Shown here in pieces: positions 1 through 7,333 of a stretch of DNA of 63,123 nt. The stretch is from Nocardioides mangrovi (lineage in GTDB: Bacteria; Actinomycetota; Actinomycetes; Propionibacteriales; Nocardioidaceae). The position numbers and the translations under genes are program-made. Under the pieces are notes generated by a model. That model made no database searches. It was not told where the DNA came from and saw only the letters and a program-made list of their open reading frames with translations. The stretch is taken from contig NZ_JAIQZJ010000021.1 of the NCBI RefSeq assembly GCF_020073815.1, positions 1 to 63,123 on the forward strand. The letters are read 5' to 3'. Each line of letters starts with the position of its first letter. The stretch's first letter is position 1.

Positions 1-53
1 TGTTAAGCACGCCGCCAGCGTTCGTCCTGAGCCAGGATCAAACTCTCCGTTGA
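1..53 (-). rRNA. rrs: 16S ribosomal RNA, 5' end only
   Basis: The reverse complement carries the universal 16S 5' signature AGAGTTTGATCCTGGCTCAG followed by GACGAACGCTGGCGGCG. Only about the first 50 bases are present; the rest of the rRNA operon lies to the left, outside the window. The exact mature 5' end is estimated at about eight bases before AGAGTTTGATC. Confidence 0.97.
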
Positions 54-267
54 AAACGTAAAATTCTACCCTGACAGGAGACACTGACATCAAATGTTGT
101 CAGAATCATTGTCAAAGAAATCCGCGACCAAACCCACCCGAAGGCAGACCCAGTCAACGGGGCATAAACAAACTAATTCGTCGACTATGACACACTGTTG
201 AGTTCTCAAAAATCAGACGCACTCGGAAGTTCGGCTTTTCGGCCTCCCCGTCCGGGGCAACTCGTAA
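54..267 (-). other. rRNA operon leader (pre-16S 5' region)
   Basis: Non-coding stretch between the rrn promoter and 16S. It is AT-richer than its surroundings. At 191-210 the minus strand reads TTTGAGAACTCAACAGTGTG, a motif recurring in actinobacterial 16S leaders, where it takes part in pre-rRNA processing and antitermination structures (family knowledge). A short dyad TGACA/TGTCA sits at 87-104. No open reading frame here looks real. Confidence 0.7.
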
Positions 268-297
268 AACTTAGCGGATTGTTTTGGCCCGGTGCAA
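268..297 (-). promoter_or_regulatory. Candidate rrn promoter
   Basis: On the minus strand, TTGCAC (292-297) is followed after 18 bases by TAAGTT (268-273), a fair sigma70-type promoter directed at the 16S leader. The 298-552 stretch towards the tyrS stop shows nothing else I can name; further rrn promoters could lie there unrecognised. Confidence 0.5.
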
Positions 298-552
298 ATC
301 CGGGCTTTTCCGCCGCATCCCGCGCACACCACAGTGCTTTCCAATTTTGGAGGGTCTCAGTGAGACGCGCTTCGCCACCGGAAAGGTGATGATGAGAAGG
401 GGATGGCCGCCGGGGCCGGAGGCCCGACCTGACCGGTCTTGCCTCCCGCCGCTCCCTGGCGACTCGGAGAACATTAGGGGACTCTGCGGCCGAGTTCAAA
501 TCGGGCGCGCGTGACCCGGCGCACAACCACGTTTACGCAGGTCAGGAGGGGG

Positions 553-1821
553 TCAGCGGACCTCGACGCCGGCGAAGTTCTTCTTCCCGCGGCGCAGCAC
601 GAGCCAGCGCCCGCCGATCAGGTCGTCGCTCGACGGCACCTGCTCGGGGTCCTCGACCCGCTGGTTGTTGAGGTAGGCACCACCCTCGCCGACCGTGCGC
701 CGGGCCTCCCCCTTGCTCTTGGCGAGTCCGGTCGCGACCAGGAGGTCGACCACGGAGGGCAGCTCGTCGCCGTCGACGACCGTGCTCCCGGTCTCCTGCA
801 GCGCGGCGCCGAGCGTGTCCGGGCTCAGCCCGGACAGCTCTCCCCCGCCGAACAACGCAGCCGACGCCGCCTGGATGCGCTCGGTCTCCTCCGCACCGTG
901 GACCAAGGTGGTCACCTGCTCGGCGAGCGCGCGCTGGCCCGCGCGCAGGAAGGGCTTCTCGGCGTGCTGGGTCTCGATGTCCTCGATCTCCGCGCGGGAG
1001 AGGAAGGTGAAGATCCGCAGCAGCTCCCCGACCTTCTCGTCCTCGACGTTGAGCCAGAACTGGTAGAAGGCGTACGGCGACATCATCTGCGGGTCGAGCC
1101 ACAGGGCGCCGCCCTCGGTCTTGCCGTACTTCGTGCCGTCGGACTTGGTCACGAGCGGCGTCGCGAAGGCGTGGGCCTTGCCGCCGTCGGAGCGGCGGAT
1201 CAGCTCGACGCCGCCCGTCAGGTTGCCCCACTGGTCGGAGCCGCCGAACTGGAGCGTCACGCCGTGGTCGCGGTAGAGGTTGAGGAAGTCCAACGACTGG
1301 AGCAGCACGTAGCTGAACTCGGTGTAGCTGATGCCCGCGTCCAGCCGGCTCTTCACGACGTCGCGCGCCAGCATCCGGTTGACGGGGAAGTGCTTGCCGA
1401 TGTCGCGCAGGAAGTCGATCGTCGAGAGACTCGCGGTCCAGTCGTAGTTGTTGACCATGGTCGCGGCGTTGGCGCCCTCGAAGTCGAGGAAGGGCTCGAT
1501 CTGGTGGCGGACCCGCTCGACCCAGTCCTTGACCGTGTCGAGGCTGTTGAGCACGCGCTCCCCCGACTCCTTGGGGTCACCGATCATCCCGGTCGCGCCC
1601 CCGACCAGGGCGTAGGGCGTGTGGCCGGCCAGCTGGAGCCGCTTCGCGGTGACGATCTGCACCAGGTTGCCCATGTGGAGGCTCGGCGCCGTCGGGTCGA
1701 AGCCCACGTAGAACCGCACGCTCCCCACGGAGAGGGCCTCGCGCAGCGCGTCGAGGTCCGTCGAGTGGGCGATGAGGCCGCGCCACTCGAGGTCGTCGAG
1801 GAGTGTGGGATCGACGGTCAC
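553..1821 (-). CDS. tyrS: Tyrosyl-tRNA synthetase
   Basis: Cytosolic class I aminoacyl-tRNA synthetase that charges tRNA-Tyr with tyrosine. The 422-residue product has the family's usual length. The HIGH-type motif HMGN is at residues 49-52 and the KMSKS-type loop KYGKT at 231-235. The C-terminus is an S4-like RNA-binding domain (KSKGEARRTVGEGGAYLNNQ) ending in GRWLVLRRGKKNF. The frame stays open far upstream, but homology begins at this GTG, which is preceded by GAAAGG. The gene lies just upstream of the rRNA operon and reads in the same direction, an arrangement also seen in other actinobacteria. Identification is secure. Confidence 0.97.
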   Translation of the reverse strand: MTVDPTLLDDLEWRGLIAHSTDLDALREALSVGSVRFYVGFDPTAPSLHMGNLVQIVTAKRLQLAGHTPYALVGGATGMIGDPKESGERVLNSLDTVKDWVERVRHQIEPFLDFEGANAATMVNNYDWTASLSTIDFLRDIGKHFPVNRMLARDVVKSRLDAGISYTEFSYVLLQSLDFLNLYRDHGVTLQFGGSDQWGNLTGGVELIRRSDGGKAHAFATPLVTKSDGTKYGKTEGGALWLDPQMMSPYAFYQFWLNVEDEKVGELLRIFTFLSRAEIEDIETQHAEKPFLRAGQRALAEQVTTLVHGAEETERIQAASAALFGGGELSGLSPDTLGAALQETGSTVVDGDELPSVVDLLVATGLAKSKGEARRTVGEGGAYLNNQRVEDPEQVPSSDDLIGGRWLVLRRGKKNFAGVEVR

Positions 1822-1908
1822 GGTGAACCTTTCAGTGCGGGATGTGCGGTCCCAGCCTGCCATGGAGCGCGTGACTAGGCTCGCGGGGATTCGGGAAGGA
1901 CGGATGAC

Positions 1909-3300
1909 GTGATCGCAGGGAGGTACGTGCTCGACCGCGAGATCGGGCGCGGGGGGATGGGCGCGGTCTGGCTCGGCACCGACGAGGTGCTCGGTCGTCA
2001 GGTCGCGCTGAAGCGCGTCGGGATGGGCCCTGGCGGCGCCACCCCGGACCTGGAGCGGGCCGAGCGCGAGGCCCGGCTGGCCGCCCGCCTCAACCACCCG
2101 CACGTCGTGGCCATCTACGACCTCGTCGAGGACGGGGACGAGCGCTGGCTGGTCATGGAGTACGTCGCAGGCGTCACGCTCGCCGCCCTCGTGCGCTCCG
2201 AGGGCCCGCTGCCGAACGAGCGCGCCGCCGCGATCGTCCGGCAGGCAGCGGACGCGCTGGCTGCGGCGCACGCAGCCGGGATCGTCCACCGCGACGTGAA
2301 GCCCTCGAACATCCTCGTCGGCCCGGACGGCCAGGTGAAGCTGTCGGACTTCGGCATCGCCCGCGCCCAGGCCGACGCCTCCCTCACCCAGACCGGGCTG
2401 GTCACCGGCTCGCCGGCGTACCTGGCGCCCGAGGTGGCCTCGGGCCAGCAGGCGACCGCGGCCAGCGACATGTGGTCGCTCGGCGCGACGCTCTACCACT
2501 CGCTTGCCGGGCAGGCGCCGTACGAGGTCGGCGACAACGTGCTCGGGGCGCTCTACCGGATCGTCCACGAGGAGCCGCCGCGGCTCGCGGGTGCCGGGTG
2601 GCTGGACCCGCTGCTGCGCGCCACCATGGCCACCGACCCGCACCAGCGCTGGACCAGCGCGCAGGTGCGCGACTACCTGGCCACCGGGCCGTCGGCCGCG
2701 GCGGCGCTGCCCGTGCCGGCGGCGGCTCCGGTCGCCGAGACGCCGACCCTGCGGACGCTGACCATCCCGCCGGCCGCCCCGCCGCCGGCGGCGCCGCCGG
2801 TGACCCCACCTCCCCGCGAGCGCCGCGGACGCGGCGCCGTCGCGATCCTGGCCGTTGCGGCGATCGTCGTCGCGGTCGCCCTCGTCGCCTGGCTGGCGCT
2901 GCGCGGCGACGACACCCCGGCCGAGACGGGCACCGACAAGCCGACGCGGTCGGCCTCCTCGGGGCCGGCGACGTCGGGCACGTCGCAGGCCGCGGTCACC
3001 GAGGACGGCATGGAGAACTTCGTCGAGGACTACCTCGCGACGGTGACCACCGATCCTCACGCGGCGTGGCAGCAGCTGACACCGGACTTCCAGGCGCAGA
3101 GCGGCAACTTCGGGCAGTACCAGAAGTTCTGGCGCACCATCAGCACCGCCGACATGACCAGCGCGCAGGCGGACCCGGAGTCGAAGCAGATCACCTACAC
3201 GGTCGAGTACCAGCACCCCGACGGCTCGAAGACGAGCGACGAGGTCACCCTCACCCTCGAGGGCACCGACGGGGACTACCTCATCGCCGCGGAAGACTGA
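1909..3300 (+). CDS. Membrane serine/threonine protein kinase
   Basis: Hanks-type (PknB-like) kinase of 463 residues. The N-terminal catalytic domain (about 1-265) has the Gly-rich loop IGRGGMGAV, ATP-binding Lys35, catalytic HRDVKPSN with Asp129, and SDFGIA. A Pro/Ala-rich linker follows, then one membrane segment (about 309-330) and an extracytoplasmic tail of roughly 130 residues. The tail has no PASTA repeats and looks like a small NTF2/lumazine-type alpha+beta domain, a guess from its pattern only. GTG start with GGGAAGGA upstream. It is divergent from tyrS and followed 44 bp later by a hybrid histidine kinase in the same direction. Substrates are unknown. Confidence 0.92.
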   Translation: MIAGRYVLDREIGRGGMGAVWLGTDEVLGRQVALKRVGMGPGGATPDLERAEREARLAARLNHPHVVAIYDLVEDGDERWLVMEYVAGVTLAALVRSEGPLPNERAAAIVRQAADALAAAHAAGIVHRDVKPSNILVGPDGQVKLSDFGIARAQADASLTQTGLVTGSPAYLAPEVASGQQATAASDMWSLGATLYHSLAGQAPYEVGDNVLGALYRIVHEEPPRLAGAGWLDPLLRATMATDPHQRWTSAQVRDYLATGPSAAAALPVPAAAPVAETPTLRTLTIPPAAPPPAAPPVTPPPRERRGRGAVAILAVAAIVVAVALVAWLALRGDDTPAETGTDKPTRSASSGPATSGTSQAAVTEDGMENFVEDYLATVTTDPHAAWQQLTPDFQAQSGNFGQYQKFWRTISTADMTSAQADPESKQITYTVEYQHPDGSKTSDEVTLTLEGTDGDYLIAAED

Positions 3301-3344
3301 GTCCCCGCGCCCTCGGACCCCCTACCCTGTGCTCGGGAGGTTCG

Positions 3345-6300
3345 ATGGAGCTGGCGGCGCTGTACCGCGACATCGTGGAGAGGTCGCCCGACGCCATCTG
3401 GGTCTGCGACCTGGAGGGTCGCACCCTCTACGCGAACCCCGCGATGCTGCGGCTCTACGGCGTCGACGAGGCCGAGATGGCGCGCACCACGGTCTTCGAC
3501 TCCCTCGACGAGCCCGGCCGCCAGCAGTTCCGCGAGCACCTCGAGGTGCTCAAGAGCGAGGGCGCGAACGGCGAGGACGTCGACGTCCTCTTCTGGCGCA
3601 AGGACGGCACCTCGCTGTGGGTGATCATCAGCGAGCGCGAGCTCCGCGGCCCCGACGGCGAGATGGCGGGCTTCGTGCACCGGATCAGCGACTACAGCGG
3701 CCGGCGACGCGCGCTCGACGACCTCACGGAGAGCCGCCGCCGGCTCGCCGAGGCGCACCGGCTCGCGCGACTCGGCAGCTGGGAGTGGGACGTCGTCACC
3801 GACGAGATCACGGCGTCCGAGGAGCTCTGCGCCCTGTACGGGCTCGACCCGACGGCGTTCCCCGTCACCTACGACGACTTCCTCGGCATCGTGCACGAGG
3901 AGGACCGCGCGGCCGTCGACGCCGCGGTCCAGGAGGCGCGCGACGAGCCGCGCGAGTTCCGCTTCCTCTGCCGGATCAGCAGTGGGGACACCTGGGTGTG
4001 GACGCGCGGGCGCGGCGAGTCCGTCGCCGGCGCGGACGGCCAGGTGGTCGCGATGTCGGGCACCCACCAGGACGTGACCGAGACCAAGCTCGCCGACCTG
4101 GCCCTGGAGGACCAGGTCCGCCAGAACACGCTCATGCAGACCGTGGCGGTCGCCGCCAACGAGGCGCGCAGCCTGCGGGAGGTACTGTCCCAGGCGCAGC
4201 ACCTCGTGCTCCTGCACGACGACTGGAGCCGCGGGCGCGCGTTCGTCCCGGACGAGTCCGGCGAGCGCGTCGTACCCCTCTACGTGAACGAGGGCGACGA
4301 CGAGGCCGACCTGGCCACGCCGGAGCACACGGCGATGGAGCTGGACCTGGCCAACCGCGCCTTCCGTGAGCGCGCCTCGAGGTGGGACGAGGAACGGCTG
4401 ACGATCGCCTTCCCCGTCTCCTACGACGAGGAGGTGGTCGCGGTCGTCACGATCACCTCCGATCCCCCGCTCTATCGCCACGACATGATCCAGTCGATGG
4501 TCGAGCAGGTCGCGGTGCAGCTGGGCCGGGTGGCCGAGCGCGAGCGGCACGAGCGAGAGCTCGCCGACGCCCGCGACGGAGCGATGGAGGCGTCACGGCA
4601 GAAGTCGGAGTTCCTCGCGACCATGAGCCACGAGATCAGGACCCCGCTCAACGGCGTCATCGGCTTCAACGACCTGCTGATGCGCAGCGACCTCAGTGCC
4701 GACCAGGCGCGGCTGGCCTCCGGCGTCCAGGTCGCCAGCCGCGCGCTGCTCGCGATCATCAACGACGTCCTGGACTTCTCGAAGATCGAGGCCGGGATGC
4801 TGGAGCTCGAGCGGCTCGACTTCGAGGTGCGACCGGTCTTCGACCAGGTCGCGAGCATGCTCGCCGAGGCCGCACGCGCCAAGGGTCTCGAGCTGATCGT
4901 CTCCTGCCACCCCGACGTGCCGGAGGTGCTCTCCGGCGACCCGACGCGGCTCGCGCAGGTGCTGGCCAACCTCGGCTCGAACGCCGTGAAGTTCACCGAG
5001 TCCGGCGAGGTCTTCATCCGCGCGACCGCGACCCCCGCCGCGGACGGCGGCACCGTCCTCGAGGTCAGCGTCACCGACACCGGCGTCGGGGTCGACCCCG
5101 AGCACGTCGCGACGCTCTTCGACGCCTTCACCCAGGCGGACGCCTCGACGACGCGGCGGTTCGGCGGGACCGGGCTCGGCCTCGCGATCTCCCGCGAGAT
5201 CGTCCAGGTGCTGGGCGGCGAGATCGGGCTGCGGCCGAACCCCGGCGGTGGCAGCGTCTTCTGGTTCACCGCGACCTTCGCCGAGCCGGCCGGCCCCGGC
5301 GTCGACCCCGACGACGAGCACGGCCGCGCCTGGCTCGCGGACCGGCGGGTGCTGATCGTCGACGACAACGACCACAACCGGCTGATCCTCGAGGAGCAGC
5401 TGGCCCGCTGGCGGATCCGGACCCTGTCCGCGGTCAGCGCCGACGAGGCCGAGCGACTGCTCGCCGCGGCGGTGGCCGCCGGCGACCCGGTCGAGGGGGT
5501 CCTGCTCGACATGAGCATGCCCGGGCGGGACGGGCTCGACCTGGCCCGCGCGCTGCGCCGCGCCCCGTCGTACGCCGGGCTGACGCTGCTGATGCTGACC
5601 TCGGCGACCACGCCGACGCCCGCGGAGCTCGAGGACGCGGGGATCGCGGCCTGCCTGTCGAAGCCCGCCCTGGCCGGGGAGATCCGCACCGCCCTCCTCG
5701 CCCACCTCGCCGGCGTCGGTCCGCGCGGCGAGGAGGAGGCGGTCCCCGCCGACGGCCCGACCACCTCGCGCCGGGTGCTCGTGGTCGAGGACAACCCGGT
5801 CAACCAGCTCGTCGCCGTCGGCCTCCTGGAGGCGATGGGCTACACCGCCACCACCGCCGACGACGGCGAGGCGGCGCTGGCGGTGCTCGCCACCAGTGCC
5901 TTCGACGCGGTGCTGATGGACGTCCAGATGCCCCGCATGGACGGTTACGCCGCGACCCGGGCGATCCGGGCCGGTGAGAGCGACGGCCAGCGGCTCCCGG
6001 TGATCGCGATGACCGCGGCCGCCGTCGAGGGCGAGCGGGACCGCTGCCTGGCCGCCGGGATGGACGACTTCCTGACCAAACCGGTCGACTCCGCCGCGCT
6101 GAGCGCCGTGCTCGATCGTTGGACATCCCACGGGGACACACCGGTACGCCGTACGCTTCCCCGCGTGTCCGCACCTCGGGAAGAGCAGTCGTCCGGCGAC
6201 CTCGGCATCCTCGCTCTGGATCGCCTCGACGAGCTCCGTGACCTCGACCCCGGCAACACCGCCTACCTCGACCGGGCGATCGGGAACTTCGTCACCAACA

Positions 6301-6569
6301 CGCCCGGCACCCTGGAGCAGATCCGCACCGCGGCCGACGAGGGCGACGCCCCGCTGCTCAAGCAGGTCTCGCACAAGCTGGCGGGCGGCGCGCTCAACCT
6401 CGGCGTGACCGCCGCCGGGCGCGCGGCGCAGCAGATCGAGCTCGTGGCCGACACCGGCACCACCGACGGGGTGACCGACCTGCTCGACGAGCTCGAGGAG
6501 CAGCTCGCCGTCGGCCGCTCGGCGCTCCTGGCCTACCAGGCGCAGTACAGCTCCGGCGCGGCGTCCTGA
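3345..6569 (+). CDS. Cytoplasmic hybrid sensor histidine kinase (PAS-PAS-GAF-HisKA-HATPase-REC-REC-Hpt)
   Basis: A 1074-residue protein with a whole phosphorelay on one chain. Two PAS domains (about 1-125 and 135-250) and a GAF-like domain (about 260-400) precede HisKA, with the phospho-acceptor His429 in MSHEIRTPLNG, and an HATPase_c domain (FGGTGLGLAIS). Two receiver domains follow, with phospho-acceptors Asp722 (LLDMSMPGRDG) and Asp859 (LMDVQMPRMDG), then an Hpt domain with His1010 (VSHKLAGGALN). No membrane segment or signal peptide is visible, so the signal is probably intracellular. The ATG has GGGAGG upstream. No separate response regulator is nearby, so the output target is unknown. 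Confidence 0.93.
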   Translation: MELAALYRDIVERSPDAIWVCDLEGRTLYANPAMLRLYGVDEAEMARTTVFDSLDEPGRQQFREHLEVLKSEGANGEDVDVLFWRKDGTSLWVIISERELRGPDGEMAGFVHRISDYSGRRRALDDLTESRRRLAEAHRLARLGSWEWDVVTDEITASEELCALYGLDPTAFPVTYDDFLGIVHEEDRAAVDAAVQEARDEPREFRFLCRISSGDTWVWTRGRGESVAGADGQVVAMSGTHQDVTETKLADLALEDQVRQNTLMQTVAVAANEARSLREVLSQAQHLVLLHDDWSRGRAFVPDESGERVVPLYVNEGDDEADLATPEHTAMELDLANRAFRERASRWDEERLTIAFPVSYDEEVVAVVTITSDPPLYRHDMIQSMVEQVAVQLGRVAERERHERELADARDGAMEASRQKSEFLATMSHEIRTPLNGVIGFNDLLMRSDLSADQARLASGVQVASRALLAIINDVLDFSKIEAGMLELERLDFEVRPVFDQVASMLAEAARAKGLELIVSCHPDVPEVLSGDPTRLAQVLANLGSNAVKFTESGEVFIRATATPAADGGTVLEVSVTDTGVGVDPEHVATLFDAFTQADASTTRRFGGTGLGLAISREIVQVLGGEIGLRPNPGGGSVFWFTATFAEPAGPGVDPDDEHGRAWLADRRVLIVDDNDHNRLILEEQLARWRIRTLSAVSADEAERLLAAAVAAGDPVEGVLLDMSMPGRDGLDLARALRRAPSYAGLTLLMLTSATTPTPAELEDAGIAACLSKPALAGEIRTALLAHLAGVGPRGEEEAVPADGPTTSRRVLVVEDNPVNQLVAVGLLEAMGYTATTADDGEAALAVLATSAFDAVLMDVQMPRMDGYAATRAIRAGESDGQRLPVIAMTAAAVEGERDRCLAAGMDDFLTKPVDSAALSAVLDRWTSHGDTPVRRTLPRVSAPREEQSSGDLGILALDRLDELRDLDPGNTAYLDRAIGNFVTNTPGTLEQIRTAADEGDAPLLKQVSHKLAGGALNLGVTAAGRAAQQIELVADTGTTDGVTDLLDELEEQLAVGRSALLAYQAQYSSGAAS

Positions 6570-6574
6570 GGTTC

Positions 6575-6598
6575 GGCGTACCCGCGAGCGGGTACGCC
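6575..6598 (+). terminator. Hairpin after the hybrid kinase
   Basis: Perfect 10-bp stem GGCGTACCCG / CGGGTACGCC with a CGAG loop, five bases after the kinase stop. There is no U-tract, as is common for high-GC actinobacterial hairpins, so it may only slow polymerase or protect the mRNA 3' end. Confidence 0.5.
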
Positions 6599-6605
6599 GT
6601 GCAGC

Positions 6606-6815
6606 ATGAAGAGCATCATCGGCCTCGTGGTCGTGGTCTGGCTGGTCATCGGCGTGCTCGCTGCGTGGCAGCGCGGCTACTTCGGCGACGACCGGGACGT
6701 CAGCTGCAAGTCGACCGGGGACACGGTGCTGACCATCGTCGCCGGCCCCCTCAACTACTTCGGCGCGAACCCGAAGGTCGACTGCGAGGTGAACCTTCCC
6801 CAGCCGTCCCAGTGA
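6606..6815 (+). CDS. Small single-pass membrane protein, unknown function
   Basis: 69 residues. An N-terminal hydrophobic segment (about 4-21, IIGLVVVVWLVIGVLAAW) is followed by a short hydrophilic tail with two cysteines (VSCKST at about 34, VDCEV at about 59) that could form a disulfide outside the membrane. Similar tiny proteins are common in actinobacteria, but I cannot assign a function. It starts eight bases after the hairpin that follows the hybrid kinase and converges on the next gene, with only three bases between the stops. Confidence 0.6.
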   Translation: MKSIIGLVVVVWLVIGVLAAWQRGYFGDDRDVSCKSTGDTVLTIVAGPLNYFGANPKVDCEVNLPQPSQ

Positions 6816-6818
6816 GGA

Positions 6819-7058
6819 TCAGCGGTCCTCGGTGCGGTCCTCGGCGCGCTCCTCGTCGGCTGTCGGCGGCGCCGACCGGTCCAGCGCGCCCTGGTTGCCG
6901 ACGAACGCCGCGACCGGCGGGATCAGTGCCGCGACCACGCTCATCACGACGGCGGCGGTGGTCGACCACAGGCGGACGACGTTCCACGCCAGCAGGATGA
7001 GCACCACGCAGGTGCCCATCAGCCAGAAGTAGGCCCGGTGCCGGCGTCGTCGTTCCAC
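6819..7058 (-). CDS. Small two-pass membrane protein (DUF3099-like)
   Basis: 79 residues: a basic N-terminus (ERRRRHRAYFW), two hydrophobic segments (about 12-30 and 34-53), then a charged Asp/Glu/Arg tail. The pattern of an Arg-rich start, a YFWLMG-like motif and paired helices resembles the actinobacterial DUF3099 family, a resemblance recalled rather than searched. It is probably an inner-membrane protein of unknown role. It is transcribed away from tRNA-Met, and the intergenic stretch between them contains nested inverted repeats. Confidence 0.6.
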   Translation of the reverse strand: MERRRRHRAYFWLMGTCVVLILLAWNVVRLWSTTAAVVMSVVAALIPPVAAFVGNQGALDRSAPPTADEERAEDRTEDR

Positions 7059-7112
7059 TCCTCGACGGTAGTCCGGCGCCCCGCGGCGGTGGTGCGAGGC
7101 CGAGCGCGGCGC

Positions 7113-7186
7113 CTGTCACGCCGGGTCAGCGCTTGTTCCCACCGTGCTGCAGCACCGTGGGTAGAGGCAGTAACGGGGCGTGACAG
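7113..7186. repeat. Nested inverted repeats in the DUF3099-like/tRNA-Met intergenic region
   Basis: Outer perfect 10-bp inverted repeat CTGTCACGCC (7113-7122) / GGCGTGACAG (7177-7186). It encloses a 24-bp near-palindrome at 7138-7161 whose 12-bp core GTGCTGCAGCAC is perfect and is flanked by CCCAC/GTGGG. Function unknown: it could be an operator, a structured 5' leader of the minus-strand gene, or part of the tRNA promoter region. Confidence 0.55.
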
Positions 7187-7243
7187 CCACGGAAGGCCCG
7201 GCTGCGAGGCAACCGGCACGAGATCGGTAGGCTCACCCGCCAC

Positions 7244-7317
7244 GGGGCGGTAGCTCAGTCGGTCAGAGCAGAGGACTCATAATCCTTGGGTCGTGGGTTC
7301 GAGCCCCACCCGCCCCA
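7244..7317 (+). tRNA. tRNA-Met (anticodon CAU)
   Basis: A 74-nt cloverleaf: acceptor GGGGCGG pairs with CCGCCCC (7310-7316), D-loop TAGCTCAGTCGG, anticodon CAT at 7278-7280 inside GACTCATAATC, T-arm GTGGGTTCGAGCCCCAC. CCA is not encoded. The CAU anticodon also fits a lysidine-modified tRNA-Ile2; from the body sequence I favour elongator tRNA-Met. Confidence 0.9.
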
Positions 7318-7333
7318 CGCGAGCTCCGCGGCA

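Noticed and set aside
511..1878. Long plus-strand open frame opposite tyrS
   Set aside because: Composition is that of an antisense frame in GC-rich DNA (Val/Leu/Arg/Glu repeats), with no ribosome site, and tyrS on the other strand is unequivocal.
553..3216. tyrS frame extended by about 465 codons upstream
   Set aside because: The extension is antisense to the Ser/Thr kinase and has no relation to TyrRS; the GTG at 1821 restores normal length.
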